Source: Patagioenas fasciata (lineage: Eukaryota; Chordata; Aves; Columbiformes; Columbidae). Taken from it: a stretch of DNA of 64,000 bases. The stretch spans positions 49,679,501-49,743,500 of the forward strand of contig NC_092523.1 in assembly GCF_037038585.1 (NCBI RefSeq), in the 5' to 3' direction. The translations under genes and the position numbers were made by a program. This document shows, one piece after another, positions 39,032 to 52,616 of the stretch (position 1 is the stretch's first letter; every line of letters starts with the position of its first letter). The notes beneath the pieces are model-generated. The model had not been told where the DNA came from. It did not search any database and worked only from the letters and a program-made list of their open reading frames with translations.

Positions 39032-40728
39032 TTGAACTTGAGGAAACACGCGTCTGAGCAAAACTCCCAAACGCTTCCAGGAAAGACACACGCTCTCCCA
39101 CAAGCACACAAGTGTTTGCCCTCAGCTATAGATCAGGGACAAGCTTGTGAAGAGATGCCCTGCTATTCTTTCGCCTTATGCCATCATGTGTTTCGTTCCT
39201 CTTGGAGATCGATTGTTAAACGTCTTTCCTAGGGCGACTGTGAAGCATTTGCCAGCGGAGGAGAAGTAGCACGGAGCAGCATTCAGTACTGCCTACGAGT
39301 GTCTTTGCTACCCTACTAGCGGAGCTCCAAGAACAGGCACACGTCTTCAGGTACCTTCCAAATGTGGATTCCCCTGCAGCCCCGTAGGCGGGCATGCAGT
39401 ACGCCAACCATCAACGGACGTTTTTCCCCTCAAGCCTGTCAGGACGTTGCTCGTCCGTCTTTCCCTCAATAGATGGGAGTAGGCGCGCTTGCGGATGTGT
39501 GCGTGTGTGTGGCCACGCGTTTGCTTAGGCATCAGAGTGTGAAAAGGTAGGTGCTTTTCTCTAGCTGCGTGTGCGTGCACGTGGTGCTGGGTGCACATCC
39601 CTGGGTGCTCGTGGAAAGGTTTCTGCATGGTTTTCGCTGAGGAATCGTGTGTGTGCACATGGACAAAGAGAAGGCGCAGCAACCAGGTTCCAGCGCCGAA
39701 GAAGGCAAAAGGCAAGGTTTCCGGCGCTATCTCCTTCTCTCCGCAGACCTAGTCGCGCAAAGCAAGCCGCTAAGCCGGCGACCGGCAAGAGAGCTACAAC
39801 GAAGCATGTCGAACGGAGAAAATAGCAGCAGCTCATCTGTTCACACCTTGTTTCTGCCATGTGCTTGAACGCCAAGACGTTCGCGCTTCTGTGAGATGAA
39901 AGACGTCCTTCTGCGTATGTAGTTGCTCACACCGGTGCACTTGTTAGTGTATCCATTCAGTCCTGGGCTGCGGGGCATTCAGAAGTGGCTCTGTGGAGAC
40001 GTCTGCATAGAGGCAGCTGTCAGAACACGCACACTCGATTGTTCACCAAAACATATGCAGACGCGTCCTTAGCCTGTAGATTTGGATGCACAGAGTTCCC
40101 TGTGTTCGCAAGAGACAAGGGAATCGCGTCTGTACGCACAGAAGCAATAGCGGACCGTTTCCCTCGGAGTGAACGCGAAGAGCCGTCTATGTACTCGCAG
40201 ACACGGGAACGTGCCTCAATGCGGTCACAGAGGCAGCAGCTTTTGCACAGATGCTCTGGTGATTCTGGCACTTTCCAGGCACACTCCTGAAAGCCGCGCA
40301 CACTGCTGTTCACTCGCTAAACGACCTCTTGGGAAACACGTCTCCGGTCGATGGACCGCTCAGATTGCTTCTCGTGTAACTGTGAACTGTGTCAGCGCAG
40401 GGAATCCGTCTCTGTTGAGCAGATGTCAATCCTGCCTCGCTTTTGCTTTGTTGCCTCTACCAAGATGATTTCCCGTTTCTCTCTTCACTGGAGCACGCAG
40501 ACACAGCCAACGCACATCAAGTGTCAAGAGACACGCTCTGCTGAGCTCAACGCTTGTGCAGATGCACATGTGCGACGAAGTCAACACACGTGCTTGTGGA
40601 GAGAAAGAAAGGGACTCCCAGGCGTGTGGAGCGACGGGGAGAAAGAGCGGGCGCTGAGGAACACAGTTTCAAACAGACTGTCTCCACACAAACAGGCACC
40701 TGTCTGCAGGTATCCTAGATCTTGATTC
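39032..40728. repeat. Satellite unit 24, type A with u363 A
   Basis: Shares u363 A (39394) and u150 C with unit 11, but has A at u654. It is the last type A copy. Everything after unit 25 is type C. Confidence 0.96.
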
Positions 40729-42425
40729 TTGAACTTGAGGAAACACGCGTCTGAGCAAAACTCCCAAACGCTTCCAGGAAAGACACACGCTCTCCCACAA
40801 GCACACAAGTGTTTGCCCTCAGCTATAGATCAGGGACAAGCTTGTGAAGAGATGCCCTGCTATTCTTTCGCCTTATGCCATCATGTGTTTCGTTCCTCTT
40901 GGAGATCGATTGTTAAACGTCTTTCCTAGGGCGACTGTGAAGCATTTGCCAGCGGAGGAGAAGTAGCACGGAGCAGCATTCAGTACTGCCTACGAGTGTC
41001 TTTGCTACCCTACTAGCGGAGCTCCAAGAACAGGCACACATCTTCAGGTACCTTCCAAATGTGGATTCCCCTGCAGCCCCGTAGGCGGGCGTGCAGTACG
41101 CCAACCATCAACGGACGTTTTTCCCCTCAAGCCTGTCAGGACGTTGCTCGTCCGTCTTTCCCTCAATAGATGGGAGTAGGCGCGCTTGCGGATGTGTGCG
41201 TGTGTGTGGCCACGCGTTTGCTTAGGCATCAGTGTGTGAAAAGGTAGGTGCTTTTCTCTAGCTGCGTGTGCGTGCACGTGGTGCTGGGTGCACATCCCTG
41301 GGTGCTCGTGGAAAGGTTTCTGCATGGTTTTCGCTGAGGAATCGTGTGTGTGCACATGGACAAAGAGAAGGCGCAGCAACCGGGTTCCAGCGCCGAAGAA
41401 GGCAAAAGGCAAGGTTTCCGGCGCTATCTCCTTCTCTCCGCAGACCTAGTCGCGCAAAGCAAGCCGCTAAGCCGGCGACCGGCAAGAGAGCTACAACGAA
41501 GCATGCCGAACGGAGAAAATAGCAGCAGCTCATCTGTTCACACCTTGTTTCTGCCATGTGCTTGAACGCCAAGACGTTCGCGCTTCTGTGAGATGAAAGA
41601 CGTCCTTCTGCATATGTAGTTGCTCACACCGGTGCACTTGTTAGTGTATCCCTTCAGTCCTGGGCTGCGGGGCATTCAGAAGTGGCTCTGTGGAGACGTC
41701 TGCATAGAGGCAGCTGTCAGAACACGCACACTCGATTGTTCACCAAAACATATGCAGACGCGTCCTTAGCCTGTAGATTTGGATGCACAGAGTTCCCTGT
41801 GTTCGCAAGAGACAAGGGAATCGCGTCTGTACGCACAGAAGCAATAGCGGACCGTTTCCCTCGGAGTGAACGCGAAGAGCCGTCTATGTACTCGCAGACA
41901 CGGGAACGTGCCTCAATGCGGTCACAGAGGCAGCAGCTTTTGCACAGATGCTCTGGTGATTCTGGCACTTTCCAGGCACACTCCTGAAAGCCGCGCACAC
42001 TGCTGTTCACTCGCTAAACGACCTCTTGGGAAACACGTCTCCGGTCGATGGACCGCTCAGATTGCTTCTCGTGTAACTGTGAACTGTGTCAGCGCAGGGA
42101 ATCCGTCTCTGTTGAGCAGATGTCAATCCTGCCTCGCTTTTGCTTTGTTGCCTCTACCAAGATGATTTCCCGTTTCTCTCTTCACTGGAGCACGCAGACA
42201 CAGCCAACGCACATCAAGTGTCAAGAGACACGCTCTGCTGAGCTCAACGCTTGTGCAGATGCACATGTGCGACGAAGTCAACACACGTGCTTGTGGAGAG
42301 AAAGAAAGGGACTCCCAGGCGTGTGGAGCGACGGGGAGAAAGAGCGGGCGCTGAGGAACACAGTTTCAAACAGACTGTCTCCACACAAACAGGCACCTGT
42401 CTGCAGGTATCCTAGATCTTGATTC
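40729..42425. repeat. Satellite unit 25, A/B mosaic
   Basis: Same marker string as unit 12 (u150 C, u654 G, u884 A, u890 A, u924 C, u1143 C, u1263 C) except for C at u1405. It lies 13 units after unit 12. Confidence 0.95.
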
Positions 42426-44122
42426 TTGAACTTGAGGAAACACGCGTCTGAGCAAAACTCCCAAACGCTTCCAGGAAAGACACACGCTCTCCCACAAGCA
42501 CACAAGTGTTTGCCCTCAGCTATAGATCAGGGACAAGCTTGTGAAGAGATGCCCTGCTATTCTTTCGCCTTATGGCATCATGTGTTTCGTTCCTCTTGGA
42601 GATCGATTGTTAAACGTCTTTCCTAGGGCGACTGTGAAGCATTTGCCAGCGGAGGAGAAGTAGCACGGAGCAGCATTCAGTACTGCCTACGAGTGTCTTT
42701 GCTACCCTACTAGCGGAGCTCCAAGAACAGGCACACATCTTCAGGTACCTTCCAAATGTGGATTCCCCTGCAGCCCCGTAGGCGGGCGTGCAGTACGCCA
42801 ACCATCAACGGACGTTTTTCCCCTCAAGCCTGTCAGGACGTTGCTCGTCCGTCTTTCCCTCAATAGATGGGAGTAGGCGCGCTTGCGGATGTGTGCGTGT
42901 GTGTGGCCACGCGTTTGCTTAGGCATCAGTGTGTGAAAAGGTAGGTGCTTTTCTCTAGCTGCGTGTGCGTGCACGTGGTGCTGGGTGCACATCCCTGGGT
43001 GCTCGTGGAAAGGTTTCTGCATGGTTTTCGCTGAGGAATCGTGTGTGTGCACATGGACAAAGAGAAGGCGCAGCAACCAGGTTCCAGCGCCGAAGAAGGC
43101 AAAAGGCAAGGTTTCCGGCGCTATCTCCTTCTCTCCGCAGACCTAGTCGCGCAAAGCAAGCCGCTAAGCCGGCGACCGGCAAGAGAGCTACAACGAAGCA
43201 TGCCGAACGGAGAAAATAGCAGCAGCTCATCTGTTCACACCTTGTTTCTGCCATGTGCTTGAACGCCAAGACGTTCGCGCTTCTGTGAGATGAAAGACGT
43301 CCTTCTGCGTATGTAGTTGCTCACACCGGTGCACTTGTTAGTGTATCCCTTCAGTCCTGGGCTGCGGGGCATTCAGAAGTGGCTCTGTGGAGACGTCTGC
43401 ATAGAGGCAGCTGTCAGAACACGCACACTCGATTGTTCACCAAAACATATGCAGACGCGTCCTTAGCCTGTAGATTTGGATGCACAGAGTTCCCTGTGTT
43501 CGCAAGAGACAAGGGAATCGCGTCTGTACGCACAGAAGCAATAGCGGACCGTTTCCCTCGGAGTGAACGCGAAGAGCCGTCTATGTACTCGCAGACACGG
43601 GAACGTGCCTCAATGCGGTCACAGAGGCAGCAGCTTTTGCACAGATGCTCTGGTGATTCTGGCACTTTCCAGGCACACTCCCGAAAGTCGCGCACACTGC
43701 TGTTCACTCGCTAAACGACCTCTTGGGAAACACGTCTCCGGTCGATGGACCGCTCAGATTGCTTCTCGTGTAACTGTGAACTGTGTCAGCGCAGGGAATC
43801 CGTCTCTGTTGAGCAGATGTCAATCCTGCCTCGCTTTTGCTTTGTTGCCTCTACCAAGATGATTTCCCGTTTCTCTCTTCACTGGAGCACGCAGACACAG
43901 CCAACGCACATCAAGTGTCAAGAGACACGCTCTGCTGAGCTCAACGCTTGTGCAGATGCACATGTGCGACGAAGTCAACACACGTGCTTGTGGAGAGAAA
44001 GAAAGGGACTCCCAGGCGTGTGGAGCGACGGGGAGAAAGAGCGGGCGCTGAGGAACACAGTTTCAAACAGACTGTCTCCACACAAACAGGCACCTGTCTG
44101 CAGGTATCCTAGATCTTGATTC
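42426..44122. repeat. Satellite unit 26, type C transitional
   Basis: C markers u505 T, u654 A, u778 C and u1263 T, but still u66 C and u890 A as in unit 25. A private u1257 C (43682) changes a TGA to CGA in one frame, so that shadow frame runs ten codons longer. Confidence 0.95.
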
Positions 44123-45822
44123 TTGAACTTGAGGAAACACGCGTCTGAGCAAAACTCCCAAACGCTTCCAGGAAAGACACACGCTCTGCCACAAGCACAC
44201 AAGTGTTTGCCCTCAGCTATAGATCAGGGACAAGCTTGTGAAGAGATGCCCTGCTATTCTTTCGCCTTATGGCATCATGTGTTTCGTTCCTCTTGGAGAT
44301 CGATTGTTAAACGTCTTTCCTAGGGCGACTGTGAAGCATTTGCCAGCGGAGGAGAAGTAGCACGGAGCAGCATTCAGTACTGCCTACGAGTGTCTTTGCT
44401 ACCCTACTAGCGGAGCTCCAAGAACAGGCACACATCTTCAGGTACCTTCCAAATGTGGATTCCCCTGCAGCCCCGTAGGCGGGCGTGCAGTACGCCAACC
44501 ATCAACGGACGTTTTTCCCCTCAAGCCTGTCAGGACGTTGCTCGTCCGTCTTTCCCTCAATAGATGGGAGTAGGCGCGCTTGCGGATGTGTGCGTGTGTG
44601 TGGCCACGCGTTTGCTTAGGCATCAGTGTGTGAAAAGGTAGGTGCTTTTCTCTAGCTGCGTGTGCTGGGTGCACGTGGTGCTGGGTGCACATCCCTGGGT
44701 GCTCGTGGAAAGGTTTCTGCATGGTTTTCGCTGAGGAATCGTGTGTGTGCACATGGACAAAGAGAAGGCGCAGCAACCAGGTTCCAGCGCCGAAGAAGGC
44801 AAAAGGCAAGGTTTCCGGCGCTATCTCCTTCTCTCCGCAGACCTAGTCGCGCAAAGCAAGCCGCTAAGCCGGCGACCGGCAAGAGAGCTACAACGAAGCA
44901 TGCCGAACGGAGAAAATAGCAGCAGCTCATCTGTTCACACCTTGTTTCTGCCATGTGCTTGAACGCCAAGACGTTCGCGCTTCTGTGAGATGAAAGACGT
45001 CCTTCTGCGTATGTGGTTGCTCACACCGGTGCACTTGTTAGTGTATCCCTTCAGTCCTGGGCTGCGGGGCATTCAGAAGTGGCTCTGTGGAGACGTCTGC
45101 ATAGAGGCAGCTGTCAGAACACGCACACTCGATTGTTCACCAAAACATATGCAGACGCGTCCTTAGCCTGTAGATTTGGATGCACAGAGTTCCCTGTGTT
45201 CGCAAGAGACAAGGGAATCGCGTCTGTACGCACAGAAGCAATAGCGGACCGTTTCCCTCGGAGTGAACGCGAAGAGCCGTCTATGTACTCGCAGACACGG
45301 GAACGTGCCTCAATGCGGTCACAGAGGCAGCAGCTTTTGCACAGATGCTCTGGTGATTCTGGCACTTTCCAGGCACACTCCTGAAAGTCGCGCACACTGC
45401 TGTTCACTCGCTAAACGACCTCTTGGGAAACACGTCTCCGGTCGATGGACCGCTCAGATTGCTTCTCGTGTAACTGTGAACTGTGTCAGCGCAGGGAATC
45501 CGTCTCTGTTGAGCAGATGTCAATCCTGCCTCGCTTTTGCTTTGTTGCCTCTACCAAGATGATTTCCCGTTTCTCTCTTCACTGGAGCACGCAGACACAG
45601 CCAACGCACATCAAGTGTCAAGAGACACGCTCTGCTGAGCTCAACGCTTGTGCAGATGCACATGTGCGACGAAGTCAACACACGTGCTTGTGGAGAGAAA
45701 GAAAGGGACTCCCAGGCGTGTGGAGCGACGGGGAGAAAGAGCGGGCGCTGAGGAACACAGTTTCAAACAGACTGTCTCCACACAAACAGGCACCTGTCTG
45801 CAGGTATCCTAGATCTTGATTC
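44123..45822. repeat. Satellite unit 27, type C with TGG insertion (1,700 bp)
   Basis: First copy with the extra TGG (44666-44668). u66 G, u890 G, u924 C and u1263 T. Confidence 0.96.
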
Positions 45823-47522
45823 TTGAACTTGAGGAAACACGCGTCTGAGCAAAACTCCCAAACGCTTCCAGGAAAGACACACGCTCTGCCACAAGCACAC
45901 AAGTGTTTGCCCTCAGCTATAGATCAGGGACAAGCTTGTGAAGAGATGCCCTGCTATTCTTTCGCCTTATGGCATCATGTGTTTCGTTCCTCTTGGAGAT
46001 CGATTGTTAAACGTCTTTCCTAGGGCGACTGTGAAGCATTTGCCAGCGGAGGAGAAGTAGCACGGAGCAGCATTCAGTACTGCCTACGAGTGTCTTTGCT
46101 ACCCTACTAGCGGAGCTCCAAGAACAGGCACACATCTTCAGGTACCTTCCAAATGTGGATTCCCCTGCAGCCCCGTAGGCGGGCGTGCAGTACGCCAACC
46201 ATCAACGGACGTTTTTCCCCTCAAGCCTGTCAGGACGTTGCTCGTCCGTCTTTCCCTCAATAGATGGGAGTAGGCGCGCTTGCGGATGTGTGCGTGTGTG
46301 TGGCCACGCGTTTGCTTAGGCATCAGTGTGTGAAAAGGTAGGTGCTTTTCTCTAGCTGCGTGTGCTGGGTGCACGTGGTGCTGGGTGCACATCCCTGGGT
46401 GCTCGTGGAAAGGTTTCTGCATGGTTTTCGCTGAGGAATCGTGTGTGTGCACATGGACAAAGAGAAGGCGCAGCAACCAGGTTCCAGCGCCGATGAAGGC
46501 AAAAGGCAAGGTTTCCGGCGCTATCTCCTTCTCTCCGCAGACCTAGTCGCGCAAAGCAAGCCGCTAAGCCGGCGACCGGCAAGAGAGCTACAACGAAGCA
46601 TGCCGAACGGAGAAAATAGCAGCAGCTCATCTGTTCACACCTTGTTTCTGCCATGTGCTTGAACGCCAAGACGTTCGCGCTTCTGTGAGATGAAAGACGT
46701 CCTTCTGCGTATGTGGTTGCTCACACCGGTGCACTTGTTAGTGTATCCATTCAGTCCTGGGCTGCGGGGCATTCAGAAGTGGCTCTGTGGAGACGTCTGC
46801 ATAGAGGCAGCTGTCAGAACACGCACACTCGATTGTTCACCAAAACATATGCAGACGCGTCCTTAGCCTGTAGATTTGGATGCACAGAGTTCCCTGTGTT
46901 CGCAAGAGACAAGGGAATCGCGTCTGTACGCACAGAAGCAATAGCGGACCGTTTCCCTCGGAGTGAACGCGAAGAGCCGTCTATGTACTCGCAGACACGG
47001 GAACGTGCCTCAATGCGGTCACAGAGGCAGCAGCTTTTGCACAGATGCTCTGGTGATTCTGGCACTTTCCAGGCACACTCCTGAAAGTCGCGCACACTGC
47101 TGTTCACTCGCTAAACGACCTCTTGGGAAACACGTCTCCGGTCGATGGACCGCTCAGATTGCTTCTCGTGTAACTGTGAACTGTGTCAGCGCAGGGAATC
47201 CGTCTCTGTTGAGCAGATGTCAATCCTGCGTCGCTTTTGCTTTGTTGCCTCTACCAAGATGATTTCCCGTTTCTCTCTTCACTGGAGCAGGCAGACACAG
47301 CCAACGCACATCAAGTGTCAAGAGACACGCTCTGCTGAGCTCAACGCTTGTGCAGATGCACATGTGCGACGAAGTCAACACACGTGCTTGTGGAGAGAAA
47401 GAAAGGGACTCCCAGGCGTGTGGAGCGACGGGGAGAAAGAGCGGGCGCTGAGGAACACAGTTTCAAACAGACTGTCTCCACACAAACAGGCACCTGTCTG
47501 CAGGTATCCTAGATCTTGATTC
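45823..47522. repeat. Satellite unit 28, type C with TGG insertion (1,700 bp)
   Basis: TGG at 46366-46368. It combines u669 T (46494; otherwise only in unit 14), u1405 G (otherwise in units 12 and 13) and u1465 G (shared with C copies 29, 30, 32 and 35). Confidence 0.95.
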
Positions 47523-49219
47523 TTGAACTTGAGGAAACACGCGTCTGAGCAAAACTCCCAAACGCTTCCAGGAAAGACACACGCTCTGCCACAAGCACAC
47601 AAGTGTTTGCCCTCAGCTATAGATCAGGGACAAGCTTGTGAAGAGATGCCCTGCTATTCTTTCGCCTTATGGCATCATGTGTTTCGTTCCTCTTGGAGAT
47701 CGATTGTTAAACGTCTTTCCTCGGGCGACTGTGAAGCATTTGCCAGCGGAGGAGAAGTAGCACGGAGCAGCATTCAGTACTGCCTACGAGTGTCTTTGCT
47801 ACCCTACTAGCGGAGCTCCAAGAACAGGCACACATCTTCAGGTACCTTCCAAATGTGGATTCCCCTGCAGCCCCGTAGGCGGGCGTGCAGTACGCCAACC
47901 ATCAACGGACGTTTTTCCCCTCAAGCCTGTCAGGACGTTGCTCGTCCGTCTTTCCCTCAATAGATGGGAGTAGGCGCGCTTGCGGATGTGTGCGTGTGTG
48001 TGGCCACGCGTTTGCTTAGGCATCAGTGTGTGAAAAGGTAGGTGCTTTTCTCTAGCTGCGTGTGCGTGCACGTGGTGCTGGGTGCACATCCCTGGGTGCT
48101 CGTGGAAAGGTTTCTGCATGGTTTTCGCTGAGGAATCGTGTGTGTGCACATGGACAAAGAGAAGGCGCAGCAACCAGGTTCCAGCGCCGAAGAAGGCAAA
48201 AGGCAAGGTTTCCGGCGCTATCTCCTTCTCTCCGCAGACCTAGTCGCGCAAAGCAAGCCGCTAAGCCGGCGACCGGCAAGAGAGCTACAACGAAGCATGC
48301 CGAACGGAGAAAATAGCAGCAGCTCATCTGTTCACACCTTGTTTCTGCCATGTGCTTGAACGCCAAGACGTTCGCGCTTCTGTGAGATGAAAGACGTCCT
48401 TCTGCGTATGTGGTTGCTCACACCGGTGCACTTGTTAGTGTATCCATTCAGTCCTGGGCTGCGGGGCATTCAGAAGTGGCTCTGTGGAGACGTCTGCATA
48501 GAGGCAGCTGTCAGAACACGCACACTCGCTTGTTCACCAAAACATATGCAGACGCGTCCTTAGCCTGTAGATTTGGATGCACAGAGTTCCCTGTGTTCGC
48601 AAGAGACAAGGGAATCGCGTCTGTACGCACAGAAGCAATAGCGGACCGTTTCCCTCGGAGTGAACGCGAAGAGCCGTCTATGTACTCGCAGACACGGGAA
48701 CGTGCCTCAATGCGGTCACAGAGGCAGCAGCTTTTGCACAGATGCTCTGGTGATTCTGGCACTTTCCAGGCACACTCCTGAAAGTCGCGCACACTGCTGT
48801 TCACTCGCTAAACGACCTCTTGGGAAACACGTCTCCGGTCGATGGACCGCTCAGATTGCTTCTCGTGTAACTGTGAACTGTGTCAGCGCAGGGAATCCGT
48901 CTCTGTTGAGCAGATGTCAATCCTGCCTCGCTTTTGCTTTGTTGCCTCTACCAAGATGATTTCCCGTTTCTCTCTTCACTGGAGCAGGCAGACACAGCCA
49001 ACGCACATCAAGTGTCAAGAGACACGCTCTGCTGAGCTCAACGCTTGTGCAGATGCACATGTGCGACGAAGTCAACACACGTGCTTGTGGAGAGAAAGAA
49101 AGGGACTCCCAGGCGTGTGGAGCGACGGGGAGAAAGAGCGGGCGCTGAGGAACACAGTTTCAAACAGACTGTCTCCACACAAACAGGCACCTGTCTGCAG
49201 GTATCCTAGATCTTGATTC
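47523..49219. repeat. Satellite unit 29, type C, no insertion
   Basis: u200 C, u924 A, u1007 C (48529) and u1465 G. First copy with u1007 C. Confidence 0.95.
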
Positions 49220-50919
49220 TTGAACTTGAGGAAACACGCGTCTGAGCAAAACTCCCAAACGCTTCCAGGAAAGACACACGCTCTGCCACAAGCACACAAG
49301 TGTTTGCCCTCAGCTATAGATCAGGGACAAGCTTGTGAAGAGATGCCCTGCTATTCTTTCGCCTTATGGCATCATGTGTTTCGTTCCTCTTGGAGATCGA
49401 TTGTTAAACGTCTTTCCTCGGGCGACTGTGAAGCATTTGCCAGCGGAGGAGAAGTAGCACGGAGCAGCATTCAGTACTGCCTACGAGTGTCTTTGCTACC
49501 CTACTAGCGGAGCTCCAAGAACAGGCACACATCTTCAGGTACCTTCCAAATGTGGATTCCCCTGCAGCCCCGTAGGCGGGCGTGCAGTACGCCAACCATC
49601 AACGGACGTATTTCCCCTCAAGCCTGTCAGGACGTTGCTCGTCCGTCTTTCCCTCAATAGATGGGAGTAGGCGCGCTTGCGGATGTGTGCGTGTGTGTGG
49701 CCACGCGTTTGCTTAGGCATCAGTGTGTGAAAAGGTAGGTGCTTTTCTCTAGCTGCGTGTGCTGGGTGCACGTGGTGCTGGGTGCACATCCCTGGGTGCT
49801 CGTGGAAAGGTTTCTGCATGGTTTTCGCTGAGGAATCGTGTGTGTGCACATGGACAAAGAGAAGGCGCAGCAACCAGGTTCCAGCGCCGAAGAAGGCAAA
49901 AGGCAAGGTTTCCGGCGCTATCTCCTTCTCTCCGCAGACCTAGTCGCGCAAAGCAAGCCGCTAAGCCGGCGACCGGCAAGAGAGCTACAACGAAGCATGC
50001 CGAACGGAGAAAATAGCAGCAGCTCATCTGTTCACACCTTGTTTCTGCCATGTGCTTGAACGCCAAGACGTTCGCGCTTCTGTGAGATGAAAGACGTCCT
50101 TCTGCGTATGTGGTTGCTCACACCGGTGCACTTGTTAGTGTATCCATTCAGTCCTGGGCTGCGGGGCATTCAGAAGTGGCTCTGTGGAGACGTCTGCATA
50201 GAGGCAGCTGTCAGAACACGCACACTCGCTTGTTCACCAAAACATATGCAGACGCGTCCTTAGCCTGTAGATTTGGATGCACAGAGTTCCCTGTGTTCGC
50301 AAGAGACAAGGGAATCGCGTCTGTACGCACAGAAGCAATAGCGGACCGTTTCCCTCGGAGTGAACGCGAAGAGCCGTCTATGTACTCGCAGACACGGGAA
50401 CGTGCCTCAATGCGGTCACAGAGGCAGCAGCTTTTGCACAGATGCTCTGGTGATTCTGGCACTTTCCAGGCACACTCCTGAAAGTCGCGCACACTGCTGT
50501 TCACTCGCTAAACGACCTCTTGGGAAACACGTCTCCGGTCGATGGACCGCTCAGATTGCTTCTCGTGTAACTGTGAACTGTGTCAGCGCAGGGAATCCGT
50601 CTCTGTTGAGCAGATGTCAATCCTGCCTCGCTTTTGCTTTGTTGCCTCTACCAAGATGATTTCCCGTTTCTCTCTTCACTGGAGCAGGCAGACACAGCCA
50701 ACGCACATCAAGTGTCAAGAGACACGCTCTGCTGAGCTCAACGCTTGTGCAGATGCACATGTGCGACGAAGTCAACACACGTGCTTGTGGAGAGAAAGAA
50801 AGGGACTCCCAGGCGTGTGGAGCGACGGGGAGAAAGAGCGGGCGCTGAGGAACACAGTTTCAAACAGACTGTCTCCACACAAACAGGCACCTGTCTGCAG
50901 GTATCCTAGATCTTGATTC
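49220..50919. repeat. Satellite unit 30, type C with TGG insertion (1,700 bp)
   Basis: TGG at 49763-49765, u200 C, u391 A (49610), u1007 C (50229) and u1465 G. Matches unit 29 apart from the insertion and u391 A. Confidence 0.95.
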
Positions 50920-52616
50920 TTGAACTTGAGGAAACACGCGTCTGAGCAAAACTCCCAAACGCTTCCAGGAAAGACACACGCTCTGCCACAAGCACACAAG
51001 TGTTTGCCCTCAGCTATAGATCAGGGACAAGCTTGTGAAGAGATGCCCTGCTATTCTTTCGCCTTATGGCATCATGTGTTTCGTTCCTCTTGGAGATCGA
51101 TTGTTAAACGTCTTTCCTCGGGCGACTGTGAAGCATTTGCCAGCGGAGGAGAAGTAGCACGGAGCAGCATTCAGTACTGCCTACGAGTGTCTTTGCTACC
51201 CTACTAGCGGAGCTCCAAGAACAGGCACACATCTTCAGGTACCTTCCAAATGTGGATTCCCCTGCAGCCCCGTAGGCGGGCGTGCAGTACGCCAACCATC
51301 AACGGACGTATTTCCCCTCAAGCCTGTCAGGACGTTGCTCGTCCGTCTTTCCCTCAATAGATGGGAGTAGGCGCGCTTGCGGATGTGTGCGTGTGTGTGG
51401 CCACGCGTTTGCTTAGGCATCAGTGTGTGAAAAGGTAGGTGCTTTTCTCTAGCTGCGTGTGCGTGCACGTGGTGCTGGGTGCACATCCCTGGGTGCTCGT
51501 GGAAAGGTTTCTGCATGGTTTTCGCTGAGGAATCGTGTGTGTGCACATGGACAAAGAGAAGGCGCAGCAACCAGGTTCCAGCGCCGAAGAAGGCAAAAGG
51601 CAAGGTTTCCGGCGCTATCTCCTTCTCTCCGCAGACCTAGTCGCGCAAAGCAAGCCGCTAAGCCGGCGACCGGCAAGAGAGCTACAACGAAGCATGCCGA
51701 ACGGAGAAAATAGCAGCAGCTCATCTGTTCACACCTTGTTTCTGCCATGTGCTTGAACGCCAAGACGTTCGCGCTTCTGTGAGATGAAAGACGTCCTTCT
51801 GCATATGTGCTTGCTCACACCGGTGCACTTGTTAGTGTATCCCTTCAGTCCTGGGCTGCGGGGCATTCAGAAGTGGCTCTGTGGAGACGTCTGCATAGAG
51901 GCAGCTGTCAGAACACGCACACTCGATTGTTCACCAAAACATATGCAGACGCGTCCTTAGCCTGTAGATTTGGATGCACAGAGTTCCCTGTGTTCGCAAG
52001 AGACAAGGGAATCGCGTCTGTACGCACAGAAGCAATAGCGGACCGTTTCCCTCGGAGTGAACGCGAAGAGCCGTCTATGTACTCGCAGACACGGGAACGT
52101 GCCTCAATGCGGTCACAGAGGCAGCAGCTTTTGCACAGATGCTCTGGTGATTCTGGCACTTTCCAGGCACACTCCTGAAAGTCGCGCACACTGCTGTTCA
52201 CTCGCTAAACGACCTCTTGGGAAACACGTCTCCGGTCGATGGACCGCTCAGATTGCTTCTCGTGTAACTGTGAACTGTGTCAGCGCAGGGAATCCGTCTC
52301 TGTTGAGCAGATGTCAATCCTGCCTCGCTTTTGCTTTGTTGCCTCTACCAAGATGATTTCCCGTTTCTCTCTTCACTGGAGCACGCAGACACAGCCAACG
52401 CACATCAAGTGTCAAGAGACACGCTCTGCTGAGCTCAACGCTTGTGCAGATGCACATGTGCGACGAAGTCAACACACGTGCTTGTGGAGAGAAAGAAAGG
52501 GACTCCCAGGCGTGTGGAGCGACGGGGAGAAAGAGCGGGCGCTGAGGAACACAGTTTCAAACAGACTGTCTCCACACAAACAGGCACCTGTCTGCAGGTA
52601 TCCTAGATCTTGATTC
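50920..52616. repeat. Satellite unit 31, type C, no insertion
   Basis: u200 C, u391 A (51310), u884 A, u891 C (51810), u924 C, u1007 A and u1465 C. u891 C is shared only with unit 33. Confidence 0.95.
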
